From NCBI GenBank assembly GCA_958298945.1, contig OY282610.1, forward strand, positions 44,585,667 to 44,649,666: a DNA stretch of 64,000 bases, read 5' to 3'. Positions 43,501 to 52,098 of this stretch are shown here, piece after piece; position 1 is the stretch's first letter, and each line of letters begins with the position of its first letter. This DNA is from Atherix ibis (Eukaryota > Arthropoda > Insecta > Diptera > Athericidae). The translations under genes and the position numbers were made by a program. Below the pieces are notes generated by a model. The model worked only from the letters and a program-made list of their open reading frames with translations. It searched no databases and was not told the DNA's origin.

Positions 43501-46050
43501 TTTATGAATTCGCGCGAAACAGAGAAACCGAAAGCAAAGCGAAAAAAGGACAAAAAACGGAAAATTGATGAACATACAAGTTTTAATGGTAAATGCAAAT
43601 TCATCATTTACTCAACAAATATCATTATTGCGAATGAGCTTTCGTTAACAAACTTATTCGTTTTATTTACAGGTCACACTTTTCAACTGACTATCATTAA
43701 TATACCAACTGTCTGTGAAATATGCCAACTATTTTTACTTTGGCCAATCGAACGAGGATTGGTAAGAAGAAAATTTCTATTGACATATAAACATTGATTA
43801 TTATCTAATAATTTAATAAAATAACTTTACATGATAAGCAAAATATTTGACATTATAAAAAAACTAATTTTTTTTTCTCAAAAAATATAAATTGACATTA
43901 AACATTTTGCTTTCCTTTTTCAATTGAAACAGGTCTGCCAAAATTGCCGTTTAACATGTCACAAAAAATGCTTTAAAAAGGCATTTGCTTGCAATAAAAT
44001 ATCACCGTCAGAAGGTGGTGGTCAGTCAGCCCAGTTTTTCCAAACGGATTCGAAACTTTTCGGTGTGCCTCTAACGAATTTATGTTTGGCTGAAGGTTCC
44101 AAAATTCCGATACAAATTGAACAATTAATCACCAAAATAGAGATGTTGGGCTTGTACTCGGAGGGTATATATCGGAAGAGTGGTGTTAATTCGAAAATAA
44201 AAGAGCTTAAAATCAAAATGTCAGATAAAGCGTCAACAACAGAAATTGATTATGAATCGTATAATGTGCACGTATTGGCGAATGTATTAAAATCGTTCTT
44301 ACGTGAAATGCCAGAGCCGCTGTTAACGTTCGATAGGTACGATGATTTCTTACGCGCATCAGACTTACCTGATACGGAAATACGTGTTCAAACTTTACTT
44401 TCATTGATAAAGAAACTTCCACCTGCACATCATTCACTGCTGGAGCGACTGATCTTCCATCTTGCGTTGGTGGCTCAACGTGAGAAACATAACAGAATGT
44501 CGGCTAGCTCATTGGCTATTGTTTTTGCACCTTGCGTCCTTCGAACAAATCGTCAAGTACCTGCACAAGATAGTCTAAACGATATTGGCCGCCAAACAAA
44601 ATGTATAGAAACATTAATAACACAAAAAATGCTTAATGTGAAGAGTACACTAGCTGATATTGATACACTAGATACTGCCGCACATACAGCGACAACGAGA
44701 CTCAGTACGCTGCGTAGTTCGAAAGTATTTTCACCCGAAGAGCTCGCGCCGCGTCCATCTACTCTCGAATCAGAAACAGAAGAAATGATATTGGAAGGTC
44801 ACATTCAAGAAATTCGAAAGGAGAAAGCGTTACTGACATCGACATTACCAAGCTTGGTTCGAGCAACATCTGATGACGATTTACTTTCGACTGATTTAGA
44901 GGGAGAGGGCGGTAGTCTCGATGATTTGAGTACAGGTCGTGATAAAGACAGTAATTCACTGCTGGAAAATCGTGATTCAAAAGAAAGTGTCGATATGTCG
45001 TCTACGGATAATTTTAACCGTAAACATGCTGATTTAGGAGAATATTCACATGGGCCTTCATCATCTGCATACAACATGTTCAAAGATTCGAATATTCCAT
45101 ATGATACAGATTCGGCTGGTGATTCGATTGTTCTCAGCTACAACTTGCGCGATCAAAACATCGATTATATACCTAGTCCTCGACATCAAATGATGATGCT
45201 GAGCGAGAGGGATCTACTACAAAAAACACAAAATTACCATCACCAGTTGAACAAAAGTCAAATACAGCATTCTTCAGGCAGCACGCTAATTGGTAGTACT
45301 CGATGGTCTGGCAGTCAACAGAATTTGAACTACTCGCCGGTAGGAGGTGGCAACAATACCACCAGCAATAGTAGTTATCTCAATAGTTTAATGCAAGGGG
45401 GAACTGGAAGTCAGCTGCCGCCAGTGCCACATTCATCGTCGTCATCTTCGTCGTCCGGAACGATATTCATTTCGGGTATGCAATCGAAACCGATGGCAAT
45501 GCGCAGTATGTCCGGCGGTTACGAGACAATAATCTCATCGACACCAGTCGGTAACGCGAGTAGTGCGGGAATCGGTATAAGTGGAAGTGCTGCTGGTGGT
45601 AGCGCTGTCTGTGTTGGCGTTGGAACTGGATCAGCCCTAGTATTAAATACAACTCCAATATCGCATTCGCCATCATCGTCGTTGTCGTCATCCTTGTCAG
45701 CGATTTCATCATCAGCTGCTACGACATCCGTTTCTACGTCCATGCTAACCACAATCGGATCGCTACACAATGTAACACAATCCGGTTCAGCATCCTCATT
45801 AATACTGCCACCATCGTCCACGTCACAGCAGTACCTGTCATTGTCCGCAACACAAGTCAACAATTCCGGTTGCAATACAACAAATGATTGTATTGGCACC
45901 TCGTCCACAGCTGCATCAACAACGGCAGTCACACCATCAACATTTAATAACAGCAATAATAAACATAGTAGCAAAAGTAGTAAAAACAATAATAATCGAC
46001 ATACAAAAAAGAAACCCGGCAGTATGGATGATGAACCAATTATGGTATGA
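28477..46050 (+). CDS. Myo9: Class IX unconventional myosin (RhoGAP myosin), 21 exons, 5' incomplete
   Basis: An actin motor that carries a Rho GTPase-activating domain in its tail; class IX myosins are known to move on actin and to inactivate Rho locally. The 21 exons join in phase to 2409 codons plus a TGA. Domain order by model residue: RA-like 1-120; motor about 124-940 with P-loop GESGSGKT (208-215), switch [11 protein letters not shown] (about 258-268) and switch II DIFGFE (490-495); a basic, Asn-rich loop-2 insert about 660-835; four IQ motifs 969-1060; linker; C1 zinc finger about 1455-1505; second C1 1675-1723; RhoGAP about 1747-1935 with arginine finger R1785; Ser/Asn-rich tail. The RA domain, the loop-2 insert and the C1-RhoGAP tail together are specific to class IX. 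All introns are GT-AG. The first exon opens directly in the RA domain, so the initiator codon lies on an unseen exon upstream. Exon borders were set by eye from splice consensus and family similarity. Confidence 0.95.
28670..28791 (+). CDS. Myo9: Myo9 exon 2: RA-like domain
   Basis: Acceptor ATGTATAG, donor GTAAGT. It encodes [20 protein letters not shown] and then VSVMLLWP, matching the YVLAEVKE...MMLWP stretch of class IX RA domains. It ends in phase 2. Confidence 0.88.
28904..29040 (+). CDS. Myo9: Myo9 exon 3: end of RA-like domain and linker to motor
   Basis: Acceptor GTTTTTAG, donor GTAAAT. It encodes FYLRESQND and ends in DLCQLP, just before the [12 protein letters not shown] start of the motor. 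The reading frame is carried across both splice sites. Confidence 0.88.
29105..29340 (+). CDS. Myo9: Myo9 exon 4: start of motor domain
   Basis: It encodes [29 protein letters not shown] and [10 protein letters not shown], the conserved opening of the myosin motor. Donor GTAAGA after an AAATCAG exon end. Confidence 0.95.
29422..29628 (+). CDS. Myo9: Myo9 exon 5: P-loop and switch I
   Basis: It encodes the ATP-binding P-loop GESGSGKT and switch [13 protein letters not shown]. Acceptor GATTTCAG, donor GTAAGT, phase 0 at both ends. The nucleotide-binding residues expected for an active motor are present. Confidence 0.97.
29725..29808 (+). CDS. Myo9: Myo9 exon 6: motor domain
   Basis: A 28-codon exon encoding [16 protein letters not shown], the conserved YLLEKSR strand of myosin heads. 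Acceptor TTTTTCAG, donor GTATTT, phase 0. Confidence 0.95.
29886..30392 (+). CDS. Myo9: Myo9 exon 7: motor domain, upper 50-kDa region
   Basis: The largest motor exon (169 codons). It contains [14 protein letters not shown] and LLGNVEF, standard landmarks of the upper 50-kDa subdomain, and ends in ALFDWIVLQ. Donor GTATGC. Confidence 0.96.
30542..30700 (+). CDS. Myo9: Myo9 exon 8: switch II and relay helix
   Basis: It encodes switch II DIFGFE followed by the relay helix [20 protein letters not shown]. The codon before HIFK reads Leu where most myosins have Gln (FNLHIFK instead of FNQHIFK); the donor just after it is GTAAAC. Confidence 0.95.
30788..30930 (+). CDS. Myo9: Myo9 exon 9: relay loop and lower 50-kDa region
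   Basis: It encodes [17 protein letters not shown] and the [13 protein letters not shown] segment. Acceptor AAAAAG, donor GTAAGT, phase 2 exit. Confidence 0.94.
31014..31149 (+). CDS. Myo9: Myo9 exon 10: lower 50-kDa region
   Basis: It encodes [14 protein letters not shown] and [14 protein letters not shown], the conserved HYAG(K/N)V(K/T)Y strand. Acceptor TTTACAG, donor GTAAGA. Confidence 0.95.
31225..31490 (+). CDS. Myo9: Myo9 exon 11: lower 50-kDa region and start of class IX loop-2 insert
   Basis: It encodes [16 protein letters not shown], a class IX signature in which the basic loop 2 is greatly enlarged, then the basic stretch [13 protein letters not shown]. It ends in phase 2 before the 5.5-kb intron 11. 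Confidence 0.94.
32027..32107 (+). other. Candidate cassette ('poison') exon in Myo9 intron 11
   Basis: A strong acceptor (TTTTTCTTACAG) and donor (GTGAGT) bound 81 nt. Entered from exon 11 in phase 2, the frame reads [17 protein letters not shown] and then TAA at 32079-32081. Inclusion would cut the myosin in loop 2, before the IQ and RhoGAP parts. This is inferred from splice signals only; such pairs also arise by chance. Confidence 0.35.
35395..36090 (+). pseudogene. Non-LTR retrotransposon reverse-transcriptase relic in Myo9 intron 11
   Basis: Scattered frames read [41 protein letters not shown] and [22 protein letters not shown]. These correspond in order to reverse-transcriptase blocks: QxGFR, the D..AFD catalytic block, AG.PQGS and the L.YLG region. 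Stops and frameshifts are frequent and the YADD block is not evident. It is in the same orientation as the gene. It differs from the minus-strand family at 3-16 kb. Confidence 0.7.
36967..37227 (+). CDS. Myo9: Myo9 exon 12: Asn-rich part of loop-2 insert
   Basis: It encodes [17 protein letters not shown] followed by nine Asn in a row, then a polar, weakly conserved stretch ending MARASQIV. The phases (2 in, 2 out) fit its neighbours exactly, which is the main support, since the sequence is low in complexity. Acceptor ATATAG, donor GTAAGA. Confidence 0.82.
37228..38113 (+). other. Myo9 intron 12
   Basis: A T-rich intron of 886 nt without recognisable repeats or coding potential. The open frame at 37684-37917 is T-rich low-complexity sequence and not a gene. 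Confidence 0.7.
38114..38300 (+). CDS. Myo9: Myo9 exon 13: end of loop-2 insert
   Basis: It encodes a basic stretch ([16 protein letters not shown]) and then [20 protein letters not shown], the class IX TAQFQ.SL..LM.TL segment that re-enters the conserved head. Acceptor AAATAG, donor GTGAGT. Confidence 0.93.
38301..39700 (+). other. Myo9 intron 13 with a transposon relic
   Basis: A 1.4-kb intron. Its middle (about 38640-39310) is a degraded mariner-like transposase gene, listed separately. The rest shows no recognisable content. Confidence 0.8.
38640..39310 (+). pseudogene. Mariner-like transposase relic in Myo9 intron 13
   Basis: It begins with [12 protein letters not shown] near 38750 and, across frameshifts, gives [36 protein letters not shown] and [18 protein letters not shown], then an [14 protein letters not shown] stretch. 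This matches the HTH region and the NxxNCRIW..ENP block of the mariner-like group that carries a DUF4817-type N-terminus. The segment with the first catalytic Asp and the whole C-terminus are deleted. A possible terminal repeat TATAGGGTCTACCCAATAG starts near 38642; no partner was found. Confidence 0.65.
39701..39784 (+). CDS. Myo9: Myo9 exon 14: motor domain
   Basis: A 28-codon exon encoding [15 protein letters not shown], the strand carrying the reactive-Cys-like region (RCIKSN). Acceptor TTCCTAG, donor GTAAGT, phase 0. Confidence 0.95.
39878..40061 (+). CDS. Myo9: Myo9 exon 15: converter region
   Basis: It encodes [20 protein letters not shown], the conserved [14 protein letters not shown] class IX converter, and ends QLG. 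The donor GTGGGG is weaker than the others and is followed by a T-run. Confidence 0.94.
40127..40485 (+). CDS. Myo9: Myo9 exon 16: end of head and four IQ motifs
   Basis: It completes the converter (ATKIFMRES) and encodes four IQ-type light-chain sites: [44 protein letters not shown] and [15 protein letters not shown]. These should bind calmodulin-like light chains. Donor GTAAGC. Confidence 0.94.
40577..40635 (+). CDS. Myo9: Myo9 exon 17: short linker exon
   Basis: A 59-nt exon encoding [19 protein letters not shown]. Acceptor AAAATAG, donor GTTTGT. The phase (0 in, 2 out) links exons 16 and 18, which is the main support. Confidence 0.78.
40636..41090 (+). other. Myo9 intron 17
   Basis: A 455-nt T-rich intron between the short linker exon and exon 18. 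Nothing recognisable is in it. Confidence 0.7.
41091..41486 (+). CDS. Myo9: Myo9 exon 18: tail linker
   Basis: A 396-nt exon with an open frame that includes [18 protein letters not shown] and an Asn-rich run. There is no known domain; class IX tails are unconserved here. Acceptor TGTGTAG, donor GTAAAC, phase 2 at both ends. Confidence 0.85.
41487..42203 (+). other. Myo9 intron 18
   Basis: A 717-nt intron. The long open frame that runs from 42067 into exon 19 is an accident of the absence of stops; the acceptor at 42201-42203 (TAG before GCACGATGG) gives the phase that fits exon 18. Confidence 0.75.
42204..43588 (+). CDS. Myo9: Myo9 exon 19: tail linker and first C1 zinc finger
   Basis: A 1385-nt exon. 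Most of it is polar linker. Residues about 1455-1505 form a first C1 (phorbol-ester-type) zinc finger: His, CASC, CLDC, then H..C in VHTKC, and a final Cys ten residues on, where the usual spacing is about seven. After this come acidic and basic low-complexity segments (KRKKDKKRK). Donor GTAAAT within an open frame. Confidence 0.9.
43673..43761 (+). CDS. Myo9: Myo9 exon 20: first half of second C1 zinc finger
   Basis: It encodes [17 protein letters not shown], the His-X12-Cys-X2-Cys start of a C1 finger, and continues to IERGL. Acceptor TTTACAG, donor GTAAGA. Phase 1 in, 0 out. Confidence 0.94.
43933..46050 (+). CDS. Myo9: Myo9 exon 21: second C1, RhoGAP domain, tail and stop
   Basis: It completes the C1 finger ([12 protein letters not shown]) and encodes a full Rho[11 protein letters not shown], the arginine-finger motif GIYRKSG (Arg codon 44173-44175), [12 protein letters not shown] and [16 protein letters not shown]. 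The catalytic Arg and the surrounding motifs are present, so GAP activity is expected. The tail is Ser/Thr/Asn-rich and ends MDDEPIMV. The stop TGA at 46048-46050 lies inside GTATGAG, a usable donor (see the 50808-50852 entry). Confidence 0.95.
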   Translation, partial: VCQNCRLTCHKKCFKKAFACNKISPSEGGGQSAQFFQTDSKLFGVPLTNLCLAEGSKIPIQIEQLITKIEMLGLYSEGIYRKSGVNSKIKELKIKMSDKASTTEIDYESYNVHVLANVLKSFLREMPEPLLTFDRYDDFLRASDLPDTEIRVQTLLSLIKKLPPAHHSLLERLIFHLALVAQREKHNRMSASSLAIVFAPCVLRTNRQVPAQDSLNDIGRQTKCIETLITQKMLNVKSTLADIDTLDTAAHTATTRLSTLRSSKVFSPEELAPRPSTLESETEEMILEGHIQEIRKEKALLTSTLPSLVRATSDDDLLSTDLEGEGGSLDDLSTGRDKDSNSLLENRDSKESVDMSSTDNFNRKHADLGEYSHGPSSSAYNMFKDSNIPYDTDSAGDSIVLSYNLRDQNIDYIPSPRHQMMMLSERDLLQKTQNYHHQLNKSQIQHSSGSTLIGSTRWSGSQQNLNYSPVGGGNNTTSNSSYLNSLMQGGTGSQLPPVPHSSSSSSSSGTIFISGMQSKPMAMRSMSGGYETIISSTPVGNASSAGIGISGSAAGGSAVCVGVGTGSALVLNTTPISHSPSSSLSSSLSAISSSAATTSVSTSMLTTIGSLHNVTQSGSASSLILPPSSTSQQYLSLSATQVNNSGCNTTNDCIGTSSTAASTTAVTPSTFNNSNNKHSSKSSKNNNNRHTKKKPGSMDDEPIMV

Positions 46051-46717
46051 GAACAACAAGGTACACAGAATATTAATTATTAAAAAGAAAACTATAATAA
46101 TAATTTAAAAAAATAATAAAGAAAAGCAAATAGAAATAAAGAAGAAAACACACACACACACAAAAACAAGAAAATCCATTTCACTATTATACTATACAAA
46201 ATGATACTATAAATAAAAATACATGCATTCATACATACATAAATACATGATTATATTATTAACACTTAAAGAAAGAGGAAAAGTGAAACTATATGAAAAT
46301 AATTATTATTATTACTATTATTATTATTATTATTATTATTTTCTTTGTGGCTCGTTCCAATATTTTTATTATCGAATATTGAAATTAGACTGTTAAAATA
46401 ATGGAAAAAAAAACTTTTTCATTAGAAAAAAAAGTATGAAAAAAATAACAAAAAAAGAGAAGAAAACAAATAAACAAAAATGAATATAATATAAAATTCC
46501 ATTTGAGATTTTACTATTGTCGTAAATATTGTTGAAATTTTATCTATTTTTCTGTATAGTTTTTTAAAATGTTCACATGCTATTTAAAAAAGTAAAAGAT
46601 AGAAAAAAAGGGAATTATTTCCTCATATTTTCAAAACGTAAAAGAAAAAGGAATTTTTATTTTTTAAAAAAATTTATAATAAACAACTATAAAAAGATAC
46701 AACAAATATATATATAT

Positions 46718-46781
<64 letters not shown>

Positions 46782-46980
46782 TACACTTATAAAAAAAAAC
46801 ATCTGCGTGTATATTTAGCAATTATAACAATAAAAAATGAAGAACAAAAGTTAAGAGAGGAAAAAGAGATGTTTTCCAATTAAGAGACTTTTTCAATAAT
46901 CATTTTTACGAAAAAATTTTCTTGTTTTTCTTATTAAAAAAAAAAAGAAATGAAAAACTATTAAAAGCAATTTAAATTAG
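46051..46980 (+). other. Myo9 3' UTR and microsatellites
   Basis: The sequence after the stop holds several AATAAA signals (for example near 46116), a (TTA)n run about 46300-46340, a CA-rich run about 46148 and a (TA)n microsatellite about 46709-46778. The poly-A site cannot be fixed by eye. Confidence 0.55.
46709..46778. repeat. (TA)n microsatellite
   Basis: About 35 TA units interrupted once by CTT near the left end. Confidence 0.95.
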
Positions 46981-46982
46981 CT

Positions 46983-47165
46983 GGCGCGGTAGCACAGTCG
47001 TTAGCGTGCTGGACTACCATCCAGTGGGTTCGAATCCCATTGAGGTATAGTTCCACACTTATTCCCAAAAAAAAAAAACTTCTAATTTAATTTCCTTATC
47101 CTGTTATCACTTGTCGCCAAATGGCCCTAATGTCGGTGGTGCTTAGAATATACATTTCAGTACTT
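46983..47165 (+). repeat. tRNA-derived SINE-like repeat 1
   Basis: The head GGCGCGGTAGCACAGTCGTT contains a pol III A-box; GGTTCGAATCC at about 47029-47039 is a perfect B-box; CTGGA/TCCAG forms an anticodon-like stem. There is no acceptor stem pairing and no CCA-side match, so this is not a working tRNA gene. The body (TTTCCTTATCCTGTTATCAC ...) resembles that of the copy at 55470. Confidence 0.8.
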
Positions 47166-48455
47166 GAAATGATAACAAACAAGCAATTTAAATTAAAATA
47201 AATGAACAAAAAAAAGTCCATTTTCCTTAAAAATTAGTATTTTTTTACGAAAAAGAATATTTTATGAAATATTTTTATAAGTAGAATTTAAAAACAAAGA
47301 AATATAACCATTCGAATTAACATTAATTGATATTATCTTAAATATGTTATCTTTTTCCTTTGTTATAAATAATTTTTTGTTTCCGAAATGGGAAAAAAAT
47401 GTGAATAATTTCTATGTGAATAATTAATTTAATTTCCAATTGGTGAATTAAAAAAAAATATATTATTTGTTTTCATTATTGGTATAATATAAATAAAATA
47501 AAATTAATTAAAAAAAACACATTGCATGTTGGGCTTGCCTTAATAGTAGAATAATATTTTGTATTATTTATCATTGTGGAAAGGAATATAATTTTGGTGT
47601 GAGTTTTTATCATTCTTTCAATCAAGCACAAGCAACAGGTTTTTTTTTTAATTTTTACTACATATGTAAGTATTTTAAATTTTTATTCGTTAAAAACAAT
47701 TTTTCTTTAATTATTTGACTGCATTTAATCTATTCTTACAATAAATTATTTAATAAGATTTTTTCCGCGACTATTGCTAATGCCATTTTAGCTCAATGCT
47801 TTTTATGGTCATTTCAATTGGATTGAAATTTTATGCCTATTACAAAAAGAGACTTAAATGATATTTTTTTTAGGATCATACATTTTGTCAATAAATTATT
47901 ATTTCATCATCAATTAGTTTATATTTTATGCATAAATATCCTTCCAAGTATTAACTTTCTTTTACAAAAAATATGTTTAATATAAAACAAATCCCTTTCG
48001 AATAATTTTACAGAATTTTTTTGCAATATATTTGTGATAACGCCAATATGTCATCTTTTTTTAAAAAACAAAAAATAAAAACGAAACTTAATTAATTTTT
48101 ATTAAAATACTTATTTTTTTCTTCATAAAAATATTGATAGATCATTGGTTGAAAAAAGGGACAAACTTTTGTTTTTGTTTAGTGCTAAATTTTTTGAAAT
48201 ATTTTAAAGGAATTCAAATTCATTTATAAAAATAATTACAATAAAAAATCATGTAATAATTTAATTAAATTTTCTAAAAAAAAAAACTAATACTAGTAAA
48301 GGTCAATTTTCAAATTGGAAAGTGAACGGATAAAATACCACGTGATGAAAGCGAGAATTTTACTACTTTTCAGTTGGTATTCGTTATTTTGTTTTAAACA
48401 ATTATTTGTCAATATTTTTATAAACAGTCAAAAAATTGGTTTTGCCTCCAGAAAC
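47166..48455. other. No gene recognised
   Basis: Very AT-rich sequence with no supported feature. Confidence 0.6.
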
Positions 48456-48712
48456 CTTATCAGTTAGTAAGCGAATAGTCTTAATCCGGATCAGTTCGGT
48501 AAACGTAGAATCAGTGGAGTATGAGGTGTCTCGTATAAAAAAAATCGTTATAAATAGTGTGTATGCGTATTCGTGTGTTTATGTCAGCATTAGCGTTACT
48601 TTATAAGTGATTAAATATTAAAAGTGAACATATTTGCAAAAAAAAAAAAAAAAAAGTAAATTTAGTTTTAATGAAATTTAAATTTCATCGTGTGCAGATA
48701 AGGTAATTTTCA
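48456..48712 (+). promoter_or_regulatory. Possible core promoter and 5' non-coding exon
   Basis: A less AT-rich island. TTATCAGTTAG (A at 48462) fits the arthropod initiator TCAGTY. A downstream element GGATCA at 48488 is close to RGWYVT at about +27. The following 200 nt have the look of a 5' UTR (AGTGTGTATGCG, TTAAAAGTGAACA) and end at ATAAG followed by a donor-like GTAATT (48703). It could start a neighbouring + strand gene; no coding exon was found downstream. Confidence 0.25.
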
Positions 48713-50807
48713 AAATAAGCGACTTAAGAACAGAATTCATTAGGATAATTTTTAATATAGCCAAAAAAGAAAATCAATCTCAATTATGGTATGGAAATGT
48801 AATTTTTTCCATTCTAGATTGAAATTTCTTTCTTTTTAATTGTTACAAGTTTCTGTTATGAAAAACAATATGCAGTTATTCCTACCAATAGAATACTATT
48901 GTAACAATTTATACTCTAATAATTAGAAAACCGAAATAATAAAAATCGATGTCATGTAATAATAAAACTGTTCGCATTTTGTCTTATTTGTAGAATCATA
49001 AAAATTCAAATATACCGTTTCAAAAGAGAAAATCGAAATTCTGATTGTAACAGAATATTTTGCATTTCATATTCTCTTTTTTTATTTTTGGTTTATCAAA
49101 AAGTATTTTAAATATTTTAATATTATTTTATATAATTAATGATTATATCATAAATGTGTGGATTTTTATGATTTAGTAATTTTCAAAATATTTGAATTTT
49201 TGCCAACAAAAGAGTTTATGTTTTTTTTTCTATATAAGAATTGTTGGTCTTGTTTTTTTTCTTCTTAAATTAAGATCAAAAACTTTTTAATACGTTCACA
49301 ATTATTACGTCAAGTAATGTATCGACTACATTTTGATTACAATATAATTTTTTTGCTTTTTATTGCTGTTTACTATAATTTATTTTAATATTTGTTTATA
49401 TTTAATGATCGTCTTTCACATCAATACTCAGATGTTGTCAGATAAAAAATCTTTAAGAAAAAAATAGAACTTTGCAAAATCAATTTTATCTTAACCGAAA
49501 ATCCTTTTAAATGCATACAACATAATGAATTTGGATATAAAGCAAATGCCAATTACTAGAGTATTGGGGTAATGTACAAATTACTTTAGTTCATATGAAA
49601 CCATATGTGTATGTCCGTAAAATAGAGAGGGAAAAAGGCAGGTAGAATAAGCGGTTCTGTATATTTTCTGATAATTTTTTTTTTTGCACAATAATCTTAA
49701 ATAAATTTAAAATGATTAAATAGTCTAAAAAAAATATCATCGACTATGTGAGTTGGTCAATATTCACTGAATTCCACTGCGAATTGTCAATTAGGTTCCT
49801 TATTGATCAAGAATACTGCCATATGACTTATTTCCTAATTTGTTAGCAACTTAAGACGCATTATAGTTGTGATTTTTTTAAAAGGAATATTTTTCCTTAT
49901 ATTTGGATCAAAAATAACTGAACATCAAAACTTTATGTAATTTAAAATTCTGTATTGTCTGGTCTATGATCAGAGTCTAGTCGATCGGTGATTGAAGTTG
50001 ATTTCTACACACAAAAAATACTTTTTTTGTCTTTTTATCTTTCTTCATCTAGTCCTATTCCAAAATAATTACATTCCATTTACTGATCTCTTTCTCAAAA
50101 GTATTTCTTTTTTATTTATTTCATTTAAATTATTTTCAATCAAAAATCATATATTTTTTTTTTGTATATTGAAATATAAGAAAAACAAGGAAAATTCTAA
50201 GTTAACTTTTTTCGTTTCAATGAAAACATTTAAAAGAAAAAAACATTGTCTAAATTTAGAAAGAAAAAGTCATCAAAATTATAAAAAAATTCGAAATGGA
50301 AAACATCCTATTCGCCAAAATTAATAGCAATAAAACGCTTTGAAAATTAAATAAAATTAACAAAAAGAAAAAAAAATGTTGCAATAAATGTTATTTAGTC
50401 CTTAAAATTAAAGTAATAATTATAAAAAAAAACCATATATATTAATAATAATGGTTTTTGGTGTATGCACGCAGAGAGAAAGAAATGAGATGGAGCGGAA
50501 GAAAAGATTTATTAAAAATGAAATAACATAAAAATAATAACTATTTGAAATTGAATAAAAATAAAACGATTGGGAAAAAAACAAATAAGAAAATGTTTGA
50601 AAAAATAATAATAATAATGATAATAAGAGTATTTACAATAAAAAGGAAAAGTTTTTAGACTAAAACAATTATTTTGAATGTTTATTGAAAATGGTTAAAA
50701 CTGTTCTAAAAAAGAAAAGCAACAATTATTAGGAAAATAGCAACAGAGAGACAGATACAGAGAGAGAGAGAGAGAAAAAGAAAAACATTAATTTTTTTAT
50801 CTTTCAG
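48713..50807. other. No gene recognised
   Basis: Very AT-rich. The 110-codon open frame at 49992-50324 is Lys/Phe-rich low-complexity sequence and not convincing. GA-rich microsatellite at about 50740-50780. Confidence 0.6.
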
Positions 50808-50852
50808 ATTCGAAATGAGAACAAGGAACAAGATAAAAAATTATGTTTACTT
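50808..50852 (+). other. Candidate alternative 3' exon of Myo9 (45 nt)
   Basis: A strong acceptor (TTTTTTTATCTTTCAG) and a consensus donor (GTAAGT at 50853) bound exactly 15 codons, IRNENKEQDKKLCLL. In exon 21 the stop codon lies inside a donor-like ATG|GTATGAG; splicing there (after 46044) would enter this exon in phase 0 and replace the terminal V-stop. The next exon was not found. The frame and splice signals are visible; use is inferred. Confidence 0.4.
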
Positions 50853-51274
50853 GTAAGTAAAAAGAAGAAAAAATAGAAAATTAATTATTATCGTAAAGAG
50901 AGAGAGGGAAAGGAGAAAAACAAAACGTAACTAACTATTAACATAATTAGTAATTAACTTTATTTATTTATTTATTTATTGGAAAAGGATGTATAGAGAA
51001 ATAAATGTAGTAATTTTTTTTGTATGTATTTTTATAAATTAAACACTGAAAAAGACGCCATTTTTTTAAATTTAAATTTAATTCGAATTTTTTAATGTGT
51101 ATGTATATACACATTTATATGGTATACAAAAAAAAATTGTATATATAACTATTGAATATAAATAGAAATATTTTTTTTATATGTATCTATAATTAATATT
51201 AGTTTTGAAAATATTGTTTTTTTTTTTTTGAATAACCATTTTTTTTCCTTCGATAAAGGTGAATATTTATATTG

Positions 51275-51306
<32 letters not shown>

Positions 51307-51880
51307 CATTATTATTGATACTTAATTATATACATAAATGAAATTTAACAAAGTAAGCAAAAATAAACTAAAAGGAGAAAAAAAATCAAAAATTTATTAA
51401 GTTAAAATAAAAATAAACACATGAAAAATCTTTAAACAAATATATATGAATAAATAAATAAGTAAAGAAATAAAACTGAATTAAAAATTATTATTATTAA
51501 AAAAAAAATAAAATAAAAAGTGAATATTTTTCTACTCATACAATAATTTTATTGTGTTATATGGCATAATACATGTACAAAACATACATGCATATATACA
51601 TTTATGAATTAAATTTAAATATTATTGATAAGAAAATAATGAACATAAAAGAAACAAAAACAAAATGAAATTATTAGCAAAAGAAATATTAATAAATACG
51701 AAGAGGAAAACGGAAAATGTTTAAGAGAGAGAATTTGAATTTAATAAATCTTTTACTAGATGGAGTCACTGTACTCTATTCTTTGTAAACGCCAAAAGTA
51801 TATATAGAAAAGGTAAATAACAACAACAAAAAAACGATACAAATTTTGATTCTATTTATATTAAAATTAAAAAATGCCAA
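50853..51880. other. No gene recognised
   Basis: AT-rich with ATT/TTA microsatellites (about 51280-51320) and a GA-rich patch at about 50900. Nothing coding. Confidence 0.6.
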
Positions 51881-52098
51881 AAAGCGCCAAATTTTCTTAA
51901 ATTAAAGCTTTGAATTAACTTTTCAATGCTCCGAACTTTAAAAAATTTAACAAAACATTCAAAATCAATTTAAAACAATTCGAATTTGTAACATTTTATT
52001 TCCCAGAAAAAAAACCTTTCATACTCGTAGTTAGCGCAGTTGTAAATAAAATAAATTATTAGAACATATTTAATCATTTAAAAGAATCAGCTAAATAT

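Noticed and set aside
45519..45989. 156-codon minus-strand frame antisense to the Myo9 tail
   Set aside because: A shadow of the Ser/Thr-rich coding sequence on the other strand.
46983..47050. A genuine tRNA gene
   Set aside because: A- and B-boxes are present, but the acceptor stem does not pair and the anticodon loop is one base short; similar heads with the same trailing body recur at 55276 and 55470, so it is a repeat.
49992..50324. 110-codon open frame
   Set aside because: Composed of Phe/Leu/Lys runs as expected from AT-rich DNA without stops; no initiation or splice evidence.
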